Shown here piece after piece: positions 39,517-51,999 of a DNA stretch of 64,000 nt (positions within the stretch are counted from its first letter, which is position 1; every line of letters starts with the position of its first letter). The position numbers were made by a program, and so were the translations under genes. This DNA is from Takashimella koratensis (lineage: Eukaryota > Basidiomycota > Tremellomycetes > Trichosporonales > Tetragoniomycetaceae), in the NCBI GenBank assembly GCA_003116875.1, contig BCKT01000002.1:1054001-1118000 (forward strand), in the 5' to 3' direction. Under the pieces are notes generated by a model. The model saw only the letters and a program-made list of their open reading frames with translations, ran no database searches and had not been told where the DNA came from.

Positions 39517-42500
39517 GTGGATCCAAGTATGCCGTGTGCCATAAAGTATCGAGTGAAGTTGTGTACATATGTGAATCCGCTGCATGGGTGTGAAAGAGCA
39601 CACGGCACCAAAATAAACATCGTAGAATGGAACGGGAAGGGACAGGCGAGTCGTCGTCTTTGTACAATCGCTATATGCATCTTTCTCCAGCATGTTATTC
39701 GAGCTGACCCATGACGCTCGTCCCAAACACGGATACCCCCAAGTTCTCTCAGGCTCCTCAGTACGATGTCTCGGATCCAATTCTTGCGTCGTATCTCTCT
39801 CTTATTGTCGACATCCTGCCGGGATCCGTTCCGAGCGTCGTCATCGCGTACGATAGTCATGTACGACATCCGGATGTTCCCCTCTTTTACGCACACCGCA
39901 CACTTGAGCCCCAGCGGGTGACATGTACTGTAAGCCGCTCGAGCGCCACGTCTTACAGTTTTTTTCTAGATATGAGTGAGCCCAAGAAAGTCGATAAACC
40001 TTGTGTCGTCATCGCCCTCTTCGACTCAGCACGTGAAGTTGAGCAGGGTTGGAAGAAGCGCAGATGTTGAGATCCACCGATCGACTTCGGTATGCATGTT
40101 CATACGCACTGAAAAACCTACTACCGCAGCGTGAGAAAGAACGCAGGGTGGGTTTGCAAGATCGATCCTACGGAGAGAAAAAAATGAGACGGCCACGTTT
40201 CAGACCTAGACTTTTTGGTTGCGTAAACCGGTGTTGGTCTCCAATCCCATCAGTCGGCTCCAGTAGTGTCTCTGCAACGTGCTGTTCTCGTACGCTGCTG
40301 CCGTTACGCACGACCGTCTATCCGCGGGTGTCGGATGCAGTAGGACCTCGAGATTGATCCGAGAGACAGCAACGACGCCAGTACAGTAGAGGAAGACTGT
40401 TGGCTGGGGAGGTACCTGTGGGCTTGAAATATAAACCTGGACTAGCTTCGATCCACGCGTACGTAGCGTCGGAAGCACTCCAAGCTAACCCTACCCGTGC
40501 CCTCACTGGACAGGTAGGACCTGGGTGCAAAAAATCAATATATCTGCATCCAGCCGAAACTCCCGGACATGAGCAATTGTCTTTATTCTTGAGTTGAATG
40601 GAGATGGATTGAGTTGCCGGTGAGACTCGATTCGATTCCTATGCTTTCTGAATCATCATCTCAAACCGGCGCAGAATACAGTGCATCTTCGACACAGCCA
40701 CGCGAGCCACCCAACTAAAGACTGTATGTGTTGAATCGCTGTGATTCGGTTACAGACGCCGCACAGACTCGGCCACACGCAGGATATGCACTGACGTCAG
40801 GCTGTCTAACGATCGAGTATGTACGTGCAACCGTCGTGGGATTCCCAGGACCGTGACCCTAGCTCGCGCCTGTCGGCACATTTACGGCAACTCTAAAGGG
40901 ATTAAACCCAGCCTAGGGCAGGAGAGGAAAGTGCGCGGGAGGCCCAGGGGGAAAAAGTCAGAGGAACGGCCTGAAATCTCGTCTCGCGAATAGCGGAAAA
41001 ACTGACAGGTCCTGGCTGGCGCCTCGTCCTGACCGCCTCTGCGCAGTACACTGAACGATGCAGATGAGGCCCGTGGAACTGAGAGTCTTGGGTGACCTGA
41101 GGGAAGCAGACTATCAGGGTGGCCAGCGGTCTATGTGAAGGTTGAGTTGAAGCACGCTAGGTAGGCGGTGTTCGCTTGCTCCAGCAGACGACGACGATGA
41201 GGGAAATGTGGGGCTGGGTGTACAGAGGCGAGGGCTGAGTGGACGCTCGGCCCTAACCAGAGCCGGTGGGTCGTCGCACTGTTCGGGCGAAGAAAAAAAC
41301 AGGGTGACCAGTACCGAGTGACCAGGGTGTTCCCGAATCGGATCGGGTCCAGTCTCGTAAAACAATTGGTAAAGAATAGGCCACCGGCATCGTCCTTTGA
41401 CATGTCTATTGAAGCCATCAATCTAACGAGATTTGATTGGTTTTATTTTTTCTTATTTCTTATTTTATCGAAAGCCAATTTAATTCGTTTCTCAGGCCCC
41501 AGGCAAAGCCGCGAATGGGTAATCCCAAGGTGCATCTGGGGAGGGGATGGCCAGCGTACATCTGAGGGTCGGGGTGATAGGAGTCAAGCAGTAGCCTGAG
41601 ATGGTCACTGGTGGCAACTTTGACCTAATGAATCGACCCGATAATTGAGGAAACGAAATGAAACGTTCAGGAAGGCATGAAGCCTTCGTCCCAGGACACC
41701 AGGACTCGACCTACTTACGCCCACTGATTACACCTGCTAGCCTTCACGTACGATTGCTTGCATGCATCCCAGTTGTATATAAGCAGGAAACACGACCGAC
41801 CGCGTGAACAGACACCCACTTCCCCTCCCTGTCACTCTTCCCGATACCACCACCACCACCCTACACCCTACACACCACCGCCTAATCGCTTGTACTTCGA
41901 CAGAGTCGCAACGTACTCCCCTCCTTCCCCACCCCCGTTCCTACCTCCCCTCAGCCGCTCTGGACCCCTCTCCACCGCCCCCACGCGTCGCTGTGCCTCT
42001 CGCTTTACCATATTTCTACGGTGTCTGGGCGCACGCAAATCCAGGCAAGCATAACGGTTCGCCAGCTTCCAGCTTTCCTCGCGGTATCAAGTGATCTCCC
42101 CTACGTCCACCCCGGTTTTACAGGATTCTGGACCTGTTGCTGTTCCGCACTTCACTTCCTCGCTTTTCGCAGCAGCGTACCGTACCTGCGCCGCCGTGGA
42201 TTTCACCCGCAGAGGTGCAGCGAGGGACGTACGAGAACCGCCGACGTTGTGTCAGGATTGCGAGATTGCGATACGGCTCAGTCCTGTCCGACTAGGTTTG
42301 CACCAGGCGTGCGAGCAGAACCGCATCATCGTCGCAGCAGGGTACTAGGAGATTTTCTTTTTCTCGGGTTCCTCCTTATTGTTCGGCTGCTCCTCCCCTT
42401 GCCTGGCTCTCTCTGGCCCCTTGCTGGCTTCCTCGCCTGCCAGCCTGACCCTCGACCGCCCCTTGGCCCTTGTCCCTTGGACCCGCTTTTTTGGTACGTT

Positions 42501-42779
42501 TTTCACTTTTTCTGCCTGCAAAGAATTCGATCGTCCTCTCCCTACCTACCTGCCTCTTCGCCCAAGCCTGGATCGTACTATAATACCCACCATGCTTCCT
42601 CTGCATCCAACACAACTCTGCTCCACCCTCCTCTCTATCCACAACAAGCGCTCCTGCGTGCTGGGAAACAGCGCCAGTCTCGGCTGAGCCGTGTCGATCT
42701 TGTCTCGACAACCGCTGTTTCCTCTCTCCTCTCATTATAACCGGACATTATCTAGATAGCCTCCCAACACTCCACAGCC
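39517..42779. other. Gene-poor stretch with long leader of the next gene
   Basis: 3.26 kb, the longest gap in the window. Small frames on both strands (for example 39711-40070) have no protein-like conservation signal. A TATATAAG lies at 41774-41781 followed by a strongly pyrimidine-rich tract (41810-42700), suggesting a promoter and a 5' leader of roughly 900 nt, possibly with untranslated introns, for the gene at 42780. No tRNA or rRNA recognised. Confidence 0.45.
41774..41781 (+). promoter_or_regulatory. TATA box, putative promoter of the 42780 gene
   Basis: TATATAAG followed within 40 bp by a long CT-rich tract typical of fungal transcription starts. The distance to the start codon (about 1 kb) implies a long leader. 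Confidence 0.4.
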
Positions 42780-45700
42780 ATGCGGTCCCCTCTCTGCCCC
42801 GTAGTCAGGCTTGAGCCGGCTTTCCTCTCTTCCGAGGCTGACGATATCGACCAGAATCAGACCGTGTACGACAACGATAGCGACGCAGAGACCGAAATGG
42901 ACCCGATTCCCGAAATCGACAACGAGGCAGGCGCGGTGGCGTACATCTCCGATCGCGAGGGCGATTCAGGCGCAAATACACCGACGGACGGAGCGATTAT
43001 GCGTCGAAAGGATAGCGGAGAAGCCAGCATTCTTGGGCTGTCGAGACCCGTGTCGAATATCAGTGAGGGTTCTGACGACTCGCGCAAATCTCGCTTGTCT
43101 TGTGAGTGTGGCTTTAGTCTTTGCCTCTTTGCCTGGGAAAGGAAAGGACCCAGTGGCTGACGGCATCCTTTGGTAGGGGTTGAGCAAGACGAGACCAAGC
43201 CAATTCCATGGGGCTTATCATCGCCCGTCCACTCGCCAAGGCAACCGCTCGACCGCCGGCGGTCCAGCACAGCCCGTCTCGGCGGCAGCCTCGGCAACAG
43301 CGCCGGGCCGTCATCCTCCACCTCTTCCCCTACTCGCGATGCGTTAGCGATGCCGTCAACACCCAAATCCTCATCATCCACTGACCTGCAATCGAAGTCG
43401 CAGCAGTTCACCCTGACCCCTCCCCCACCGTTCCCTCTCCCTCTACCGCCCTTGACCCCGGCGTCAGTCATATCGCGGCTCTCGATCCCACAGGACGGTA
43501 GCCCAACCGACGAGTTTGGAGTGGGCATCGGCGGATCCACCCTGGCCGGGCGAAGTAGGGTGTCGCTGGATGTCGTCCCTAGCAGTGCAGCGGGGCGATC
43601 CGATCCTTCTCTCCCCATCCGCGAAAGCATGGAGCGACTCCGAACTGCACATTCCAACCTCTTGATGCTGTCGCAGACACAGGCGTCGAAGAGCCCGATG
43701 GGCGGGTTTGGCATGCCTCTGCCCGCTACACCTCCCAGCCCCACCGAGGATCGGAATGCTGCGACAACGGCCGCGGTCAATGCCGACGATGCCGACAACG
43801 ATAGCGATATCGATTTCCACAGTGCGCACGGCGATGACGACGACGAGATCACCGTTGATACCCACGAACACGCCGAGATCAGCGGCTATGTCACGGCGAA
43901 ACGCGCACCCGTTGACTACACGCTGCGCTCGACACCCGGTGTCGTTGGGCTCGGCGAAGGCTGGGCCGGCGGACCGCAGCCGAAACATAAGCGGAAGTGG
44001 TTCGGCCGACGCAAGTCGTCCCTGCCCGTGTCTGACGATCCTCTCGCATTGTGGACAATCGACGAGAACCACGCCGCCGCAGCGGGGCCTAGTGGGAGCA
44101 ACCAAAACGGCAGCGCACGCAACTCTCCCAACCCTCTCAAGGCAATGTGGACCAAGTCGACACGCAGTTTATTTGGAGCGTCCACATCGTCGTTGGCTAG
44201 CGGGAGCAAGGATGCCGACTCGCTCGGTGGGGGGTCAGGCTCCGAACGACGACGTTTGTCGGCCATGGGTCGAGCAAAGTCGTTGTTCAGCAGGAGCAAG
44301 CTCAATCTCTCTCTACTCGACATGAATGAGCTCCAGGACCAACGGCAGGCTCCCAATCGCTCGACCAAGTCGAAACGAAACAGCCTCGCTATCTTCGCTC
44401 GGCGGCAACACCCGTTGGCCGCAGATAAGGCGGCTGGACGCAAATCGGCTCCTAATCTCCTCCAGAGCTTCAGCCCATCGTCTCGCTCTCAACCAACATT
44501 CTTCCCCGAACCTCGCTCTCCACGGACAAGTATCGGTCTCTCGAGAGAGTCATTTGCGCGGTCAGATACCAACCTCACGATTCCGAGACGATCATCTTCG
44601 CTGGACACGAAAGCGATGACCGCGCCGATCCCACAGGGACCGTGGCGGACAACGATGGACGTGCCGGCTCCGGTCATCGAGGAGGAGGAGGAAGAGAAGG
44701 AAGGGCAGAGCCCCAAGTCTCAACCAAAGAGGCTCAGCTTGCCCCGAACGTCGACATTTGGCCAGTCAGGCTTCGATGAGGCAAGGCGGCCAAGCGAGCA
44801 GCATCCGTTCCTCGCCAGACCGGTGGCTTTCACCACGCCAGTGCAACGACAGTTGGAATCATTCAAGGGCCCTCATGGCACACCCCGCGACATGACCGTC
44901 GACGACCTGCCCGATGTCCACCGCCAAATCATGCCTGACCCGTTGCCGCCCAAGGTCGAGACACCCGTCCCGTCGATCCACGAGGAGCGCCGCCCGTCAC
45001 TGATGGGCAAGCTCAGGACCGCCCTCTCTCGCCGTCCGTCTGTTGGCAACTCGAAACGACCCCAAGCTCGACCGATCAGCGGTATGTCGTTCACCTCGTT
45101 TACCCGTCCAGGTAGCCGAATGTTCGACGCCGACGCGACACCGCGTACCGAGGGCGCACCGACGCTTGCTTCTCCTGTCCCATCGTGGGTCCCGCGTCCG
45201 ATCGCGACGCCCGCGAGGACCGCGCCGTCCACGCCCAAGCCGCAAGAAGCGAGCTTGCAGACGGGTGCCGTCGAGTTTGAGCGAGACATGGTCGTCGTTG
45301 ATATCCCTGCCACCCCGACCGCGACCGACAGCGAAGGCCCGGATGAGACAATCGTCACTCCTGCGCAGGCCGTCAGCCTTGGTGCGATGCACCCGCCAGC
45401 AGCCAGGTCTGAACCCTCGGTTTCGGCTAACAGTTACGACGTGTCGCAGCGTGTGGTGGAGACTATGATCTCGCTACCGGGCCGGTCAGATTCTACCTCG
45501 GTACAGTCATCGTCTCGCAAGAGCGTCTCGTGGATCGCAGCGTTGTCGACGGAGAACCTCGCCAAGCGCCTTTCCAAATTGGACGAGGAGCCGGCGATGG
45601 CCACTGACGATGGTGTCAAGGGCAGCAAGAAGCGCAGCTTGCGATCGCGCATGGGCCTGAAGGGCAAGAAGAAGGACAGCAACGCCAATATCGTTCGACG

Positions 45701-46469
45701 TGCTTCTGCTGTCGGAACCGTCTTCCCTCGCCCGCCGAGCGCAGCCGACGTGCACTCGGCCATCAACTCGGGACCGCAGTGGTCGTATTCGGCGTCGGCA
45801 TCGATGACCGCGCTTGACCGACTCGGGAGCCTCGAACTCGGCGACCGCGGGCTCAAGATGGACGATGTCCTCAGTGGGCGGTTCAGGTCATCCACTGACG
45901 GCGAGGACGGTGATGCTTCTAGCCGCGACGAAACCACCGAGTCCACCACGACGACCGGTACAACTACTACCTCGAGGCACGCCCGACGCCTGTCGGTTCC
46001 TGTCAACGTGGACAACCTCGCCTCCTCCTCGTCCGAGTCCCTTACCAAGGAAGCACTTGGCATCATCGACTTCCCCCTCCCGCCTGCTCTCACCAAGATC
46101 CCCGGTGGTCGCGACATGGAGGAGATGGAGCAACTTGCGTCAGACTCCGAGGACGTGTTCACATCCCCGCGACAGACGCAGGCCAAGATCATCCACGTCA
46201 ACTTGACTTCGAGCTTCAACAAATACGCGACGACCTCGCCGCGTCCGATGGATCTGCCTACACTCAAGGAAGAGGAGCCGCGTCCGTCGATGGACTCGAT
46301 GCAGGACACGACGAGCGAGAGCGATTCGCTCTCCATCGAGGGCGGTGAGGTCGAACATGCAGTCCTCATGGTCCCTCGCAAAGCTAGCTACATCGGTGTC
46401 GAGTCGCTCGGAACACCCATTATCGACCTCTCGCCGATGTCCCACATGGTCGCGACCATGGCCGACTAG
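42780..46469 (+). CDS. Large Ser-rich disordered protein, unknown function
   Basis: Two exons: 42780-43101 and 43177-46469; 1,204 aa. The splice joins Thr/Ser-rich acid sequence (DNDSDAETEMDPIPEID) to WVEQDETKPIPWGL. The remainder is low-complexity Ser/Pro/Arg with many RRxS sites (RRRSSTARL, RRSSSLD, RRLSVP), which would suit basophilic kinases such as PKA. More ordered islands: KSVSWIAALSTENLAKRLSKLDEE (only part is helical), SLRSRMGLKGKKKDS, and the C-terminus EHAVLMVPRKASYIGVESLG. No catalytic domain, membrane segment or signal peptide seen. I do not recognise the family; a signalling scaffold or polarity factor is only a guess. Confidence 0.75.
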
Positions 46470-47453
46470 TCGAGCGACAGTTTTGCTTTTATGTCACTTA
46501 CCTGACATGTCTGTCGCTATGGACATTCGCCATCCTATCCTGACTCTCTCAGTTACTGTATCCCTAGACGTATAGCATAGGTAGTAATATTCGGCGGCAA
46601 TTCCCCTTACGTTTGGTAGGATCTTATTAGAGAAGCAAATGTAAGTCACATTCTCAGCTTTCTATGGATAGGTTACAGTTATTGCGAATCTACAATCGGA
46701 ACTTGTGTACATGGACAGGACTGAGATCGCCAAACTGTCGTGGCAATGCGCCTGCCTGTCTGTCATAGAGGGTCTTGTCAGCTCACATGAAGAATTATTA
46801 GTAAGAATCATACCATTTAGACAGACGTTCTTTCAGCTTCTCGGGCATCGTCTTTTCGCTTCCCGACATGAAGTCCCTATATCCTCGTCGCGATTCCGAT
46901 CAAGCACCCCGTCAACTTTTCGTACAAGGTGTCGTACTGTGTCGCCTTGTAGTGCTCAAATTCACCGGGCAGCTCGCCGCTTCAGAACACACATTGTCCA
47001 TTCAGCCACTTGTCGTTGTCTTTGAACAGCGATTTCGCCAACTTGATATGTCGCCTCTGATCGCGTTTGTCGATGTACAGCTTTTGAACGAGAAAAAATG
47101 AAGGTGGGTCAGTGCGACTATAGACCTGTGGCGTCGAGCGATGTCTAAGGGACGTGAAAAATCTCTGCATAGGCAATTTTCTCTTGCTTCCTTCTTCTCC
47201 CATCTTGCTCGCCACCTATCACGCTGTTGGATACCTCCATCGGCCGTACAATGCACTGTGCAGGACGTTAGTGAAAGCTTTCCTTCTCCGTTTCAACCGG
47301 CGGGCCACATCTCCGGAACCGCTTGGACGACGTCACGTGACGAGAAAGTGGGGGCACCGGATGATCTTTCATCGTCCACCAATCCCAACACCAGCTCCAG
47401 CTCCGGCTCCTAGCAATCGACATCCAAGATATCGCACTCCCAGGCCTTGTCAC
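46470..47453. other. Convergent intergenic stretch
   Basis: About 980 bp between facing stops. Small frames on the minus strand near 46980-47260 have no support. Nothing else seen. Confidence 0.4.
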
Positions 47454-49022
47454 TCACTCAAAGCACGCCATAATGGTCCATTTCCGATTCTCAGCCTCTG
47501 GGAAGACCAAACTCCTCTCGCCGTAGAACACCTCGTCATCCACCTCCTCCTGTTTCCTCGGGAGACAGTGGAGGAACTTCCAGTCGGGTTTGGCACCGGC
47601 ACCATTGACCATAGAGTTGGTGATTTGATATCCCTTGAATGCGGCGAGTCGGTCGGCTTTCTCGGTTTCTTGGCCCATTGAAATCCTGCTTGGGTCAGAG
47701 GGGGAACGATGGAGATGGGGAAAGTCGCCAAGAAGATGAAGCAGGAAAGTCGAGGAGGAGGAAACAAGGAAAGGTCAGGAGGGAGGTACGTACCAGGTGT
47801 CGGTGACGACGACGTCTGCGTCGTGGAGCGCCTCCTCGGGCGAGTTGGTCAGAGTAATGTTCTTCTCCGACCCAGCCTCGGTACTGCAGGTCACCAGTCA
47901 GCCTCTTCTCTTCACTGCTTTCCAAACGTCTTCCTTGCCCACTCTGTCCACACTCACACTCGGGCCCAGACCCTCGGGTCGACCTTATCGTAACCCTTTG
48001 GGCTCGCAACAGCCAACTTCATCCCCATCCTAGGAACCGTAACCAACAATTCGTTGATGATATTGTTTGTATCTCCTACCCAAGCCATTTTCTTGCCCTT
48101 GAGGCTGGCGAGGGGGTCGACGTGTTTCGACAAGTGATCGTACAAGGCAGACTGGCGGCGGCCGGAGGTGGTAGGGACCTCGGGAGCGGTAGGGGTGTAG
48201 AGTTCGTGTAGGGTCAAAAGGTCGGCAAGGATTTGGGTCGGGTGGTATAGGTCCGACAAGGCGTTGATCACCGGAACAGGGGAGTACTTTGCGAGTTCCT
48301 AAGAAGAGGGGTTAGAGAGGAGCTTGAATGGATTAGGTGAAGAGGAGACTCACTTCGACCTCTTCGTGACCGTTAACACGAGCCATGATACCGTCAACCA
48401 TAGACCCGACGACCTTGGCGGTATCCATGAGCGTCTCATTAACGCCGAGCTGGATATCCGCGCTTCCCAGGAACATTGGGTGACCACCGAGGAGCTTCGC
48501 GCCAGTCTCAGAGGCCACTCGGGTGCGGGTAGATCGTTTCGAGAAGATGAGCGCAACCGTGCGGTCTGACATGGACTTGGAGATGGCTGAAGCGCCGGTT
48601 GGGTGAGACTTGCAGAGGGTTTTGAATGTGAGTGCAGTCGTGAGGAGACCGGAGATCTCGGCGGTAGAGAGGTCGGCGAGAGTAAGAAGGTGAGGAGGGG
48701 TAGAAGGGCGTTCGGATTGGATTTGAGATGGGGTCCGAGGGACCCGCTTAGATTGGGTCTGAGTCGAAGAAGGAGGACGAGAAGAGCCGTTGGAGGTAGG
48801 AGGACGAGAAGGGCGGGAAGACAGGGTCCGAGAGCGAGAGGAAGTGGGCGAAGAAGTGGGGGAAGGAGAGGAGGCGAGGGAGATGCAGCTCGGGTTCAGT
48901 GCACGCACGCCGAGGGGTGCACACCACACAGAACGGACAGAGGTAGCCCGCAAGGTAATGAGCATGGTCTTGGGTATAGGCAGGGTGGGAGATGTGAAGA
49001 TGATAGCTGGGAGTGATTTCAT
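47454..49022 (-). CDS. ARG3: Ornithine carbamoyltransferase, mitochondrial
   Basis: Transfers the carbamoyl group from carbamoyl phosphate to ornithine, giving citrulline. Four exons: 49022-48354, 48298-47958, 47883-47794, 47685-47454; 443 aa from the first ATG or 424 from the in-frame ATG at 48965, whose [14 protein letters not shown] is the better presequence. Motifs: SKRSTRTR (carbamoyl phosphate), [17 protein letters not shown], and LHCLPRK (ornithine-binding HCLP). It is longer than usual: a Ser/Thr/Pro-rich spacer of about 60 residues follows the presequence, and an insertion ([16 protein letters not shown] and flanks) sits after LADLLTLHE. Location within mitochondria is inferred from the presequence. 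Divergent from uL30m. Confidence 0.95.
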
Positions 49023-49417
49023 TTTTCATCGTAACCAGTCGGTGGGTGCCTGAATCAGGACACGTCATTTTCTGGTCATGGGTGGGAGGTTATCAACGCT
49101 CGAAAAAAGATGGAAAGTGGTCAGTCAAGTCTGGAATCTTCAACATCCAACTCTCAAGCATCAACAACAGCTCGCCCGTCCAGCTACCAGCCCTTGAGCA
49201 GACTCCATATCGCTCTTACCCATCACACGCCGCTGCCGCGCAAAAAGACCTTAGACACCGAGCGCCGCGTCGTTGTTTCCCGATCCATCGTCGACATCCT
49301 CACTTCTCTCAAGGAATCACCGTCGTCTTTTCGTTCTCGTCGTTCATCACACACCCGCAGTCGAGCCTACTCTATCTCTTCCTCCTTCCTCACGCCCCTC
49401 CATATCACTCCTTCACA
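49023..49417. promoter_or_regulatory. Bidirectional promoter, OTC / uL30m
   Basis: 395 bp between divergent starts of two mitochondrial-protein genes (453 bp if OTC starts at 48965). CT-rich toward uL30m. No TATA box seen. Confidence 0.45.
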
Positions 49418-49723
49418 ATGTTCTTCACTCGTGCGCTTCGGTCTGCGCCAACACACCACCTCATCACCCTCGTCCGATCACCTATCGGTCTACCCCCATC
49501 TTCTCGAGCCACACTTGAAGCCCTCGGCCTACACCGAATGCATCAGCGGGTGATGCAGCCGTTCGGCGGTGCGGCAGCCGGGAAGATTCTGCGCGTAAAG
49601 GAGTTGGTCACGGTGAAGAATGTTTCAGAGGAAGAGGGGTTGAGAATGTTGGAGCGGAGAAGGCCCGAAGGGAGTGGGGTGGAAAGTACGGGAAGGAGAC
49701 AGGTTGGTGGGAGTAAGGCATAG
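49418..49723 (+). CDS. MRPL33: Mitochondrial ribosomal protein uL30m
   Basis: Single exon, 101 aa. The body [20 protein letters not shown] followed by [13 protein letters not shown] and [15 protein letters not shown] is the uL30 fold signature (IGxP...LxxLGL), a small protein of the large ribosomal subunit. The first ATG in a good context gives [14 protein letters not shown], consistent with mitochondrial targeting. The family symbol is MRPL33 in yeast. A basic Gly/Arg-rich C-terminal tail is not part of the core. Confidence 0.88.
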   Translation: MFFTRALRSAPTHHLITLVRSPIGLPPSSRATLEALGLHRMHQRVMQPFGGAAAGKILRVKELVTVKNVSEEEGLRMLERRRPEGSGVESTGRRQVGGSKA

Positions 49724-50396
49724 GAGGGAGGTGAGCTGTGGGGTGAAGAGAGGAATGACGAGGGCGGCGAGAAGAGGTATGAGGAAAGAGAGGGGAAAGG
49801 GGGAGGGAGGGGAAGGGAGGGCGAGGAGGACGGAGGGATCAGCATTTGTATTCGGAACCTTGCATCACATCCACCACTTTGGCCATTCTGTAGTCAGTCA
49901 TGAATCTCTGGCAGCTGCCAATACAGACCCATCCAATATCTCATGTCGCCTCGTGCTCAAGCCCGTACTCGGGTGCTCGTGCCCATCTAACTTTTGTTCC
50001 CATCCAAAATGAGTACAATACATGGTTCCGAAGATCAGAAAAACGAGGGGGTGAAGAACAAAAAAGAAAAGTCATACTGAGACTGTGAGAAGACGAAACC
50101 GAGGGAAGTGAAGATGAGAGGATATGGATGGGGGACGAGAACTGAGGGAGGCGTATATACTCTGTCGACGATGGTGACGACGGGCAGATATCGAAAGAGA
50201 AGAGAAAAGAGAAGAGGTGGTATGGATGACCCGTTTGGGATCTACGACTGCGCCGACGACGCTTCTCAACACGACGCAACATCCAACATCCAACATCCAA
50301 CAGTCCACGGTTCATAGTCACGCTCTCGCCTCATTTGCCACAGCCAGGGCTGAATTTATCGTCGCTGACCAAAGATCACCCTTCACATCACACCCC
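49724..50396. other. Convergent intergenic stretch
   Basis: About 670 bp, strongly purine-rich on the plus strand at 49730-49840 and again at 50030-50220. Holds the 3' ends of uL30m and the Rab gene; no gene seen. Confidence 0.4.
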
Positions 50397-51816
50397 TTAG
50401 CAACAGCCACCGCTCGACGACTGGTTGGGCTTGTTGACGTTGACGCCGCGGTCGGCGCCGAGCGAGACTGGCGCAGCGGCCTCGGGTTGCGAGTCGATCA
50501 GGCGGGTTTTGATGTCCCTGAGTCTGTCAGCCAAGAAACACATAAAGCAGATGGTTTGAACTACTGCTACCGGCGCACAAGGACTCACCGGGCAAGAGTG
50601 AAAAAGGCCTCCTCGACACCCTCGTTCGCCTTGGCACTCGTCTCGAGGAACCGGAGGCCAAACTCGTCGGCGAGCGCTTTGCCCTGCTCGAGAGTGACAG
50701 CGCGCTTCTCGTTCCAGTCGCACTTGTTGCCAATCAGAATCTTGTTGACGCCGGACGACGCGTGCTGCTCAATGTTCTGGTGCCACGTGCGGATGTCTAC
50801 AAGAGTTAGCACAGTTGGCTATCACTTGGATCCCAGAATCGACTCACTGCTGAAGGACTTTTCGTCGGTGGTGTCGTACACGAGGAGGATACCCATGGCG
50901 CCGCGGTAGTAGGCGGTGGTGATGGTGCGGAAACGCTCCTGGCCTGGGGATGTCAGCTGGTGATTCATATCAGGTTGAGGAAGACTCACCAGCAGTGTCC
51001 CACTGTGCACAATCAGTCGGCAAACCCGGTCCCGGTCAGCATCATCACCGTGTTTCAGATTGGCCCCAAAAATCAGCACCGAGCGGTGCAGACGTCACCA
51101 GGTGTTCGACCGTATGGTGATCACATGAAAGGGTTTACGCACAATCTGGAGCTTGATCCGCTTGCCGTCGAGCTCGATGGTACGGATCTTGCTGTGTGGT
51201 TGTCAGTGACGGATACCATTGTTCACACGACCATGGTGGGTGGGATGGGAACGTGGGAAGGGGCCGGAGAGTGTTGAATCAAGACAAGAACGTGAGACAT
51301 GGGAGGTTGTGGGGAAGAGGGTTAGTGGGAGGGTGGGGGAAGACGTACAAGTCAATACCGATGGTGGTGATGAACGAGGGCGTCCACGCGTCGTCACAGA
51401 ATCGCAAGAGGAGACACGACTTGCCGACACCTGTAGGCTGATCAGTTTCCCCCGCGCGCTGAACAAGACCAATGATTCTCCGGAATCAAGAAATCCCATG
51501 CATTCGATGCAGGTCGCGAAGAGGTTACGTACCCGAGTCACCGATAAGGAGCAGCTTGATCAAGCTGTAGTTGGTTTGAGTGTGGGGAGTGAGGAGGGAG
51601 GACGCGGTCAGCGAGGAGTGTATTGAAAGGAGGCGCGTGGAAAATGTTGACAGGGTGGCGTGAGGGTGGTGACGAGGCGACGACTGGTCTGGGTGGACCG
51701 GATCCCGCAGTCGCGAGGTGGAGAGTGGTAAAGAGGTGGGGGAGGGGGAGGGGGATGGGGATGGGGAGGAGAGGGTGAACGGGGGATACTTACAAGTCGT
51801 AGTGAGGGCCTGCCAT
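50397..51816 (-). CDS. SEC4: Rab8/Sec4/Ypt2-type secretory GTPase
   Basis: Small GTPase delivering post-Golgi vesicles to the plasma membrane via the exocyst. Eight exons: 51816-51794, 51564-51533, 51430-51349, 51191-51143, 51002-50990, 50943-50848, 50796-50589, 50517-50397; 207 aa. All G motifs are intact: GDSGVGKS (P-loop), TTIGIDFK (switch I with the Rab F1 motif), WDTAGQERF (switch II), NKCDW (G4; NKxD) and ETSAKA (G5). The C-terminus GGCC provides two Cys for geranylgeranylation. The exon 51002-50990 is 13 nt and encodes exactly the start of WDTAG. A 23-copy CA repeat lies 135 bp upstream of the ATG. Sec4/Rab8 over other Rabs is judged from [19 protein letters not shown]. Confidence 0.96.
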
Positions 51817-51948
51817 GGTGAGGGGGGTGAGCGTGGGTGAAGGTGGTTGAGAGGGAGGAGGAGGATGAATGAGTGGGCGGTGGTCGAATGAATGGTGATA
51901 GTAGTACAAGAAGAGTGAATGTTGATGACCGACGCTGGGGCTGGTCCC

Positions 51949-51999
<51 letters not shown>

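Noticed and set aside
39711..40070. 119-codon frame downstream of RecQ
   Set aside because: Low-complexity, no motif, overlapped by a similar-sized frame on the other strand.
40615..40650. GATTCGATTCC resembling a tRNA B box
   Set aside because: No matching A box or cloverleaf stems could be drawn around it.
43464..46445. Long minus-strand frames opposite the 1,204-aa protein
   Set aside because: Antisense shadows caused by GC-rich codon use.
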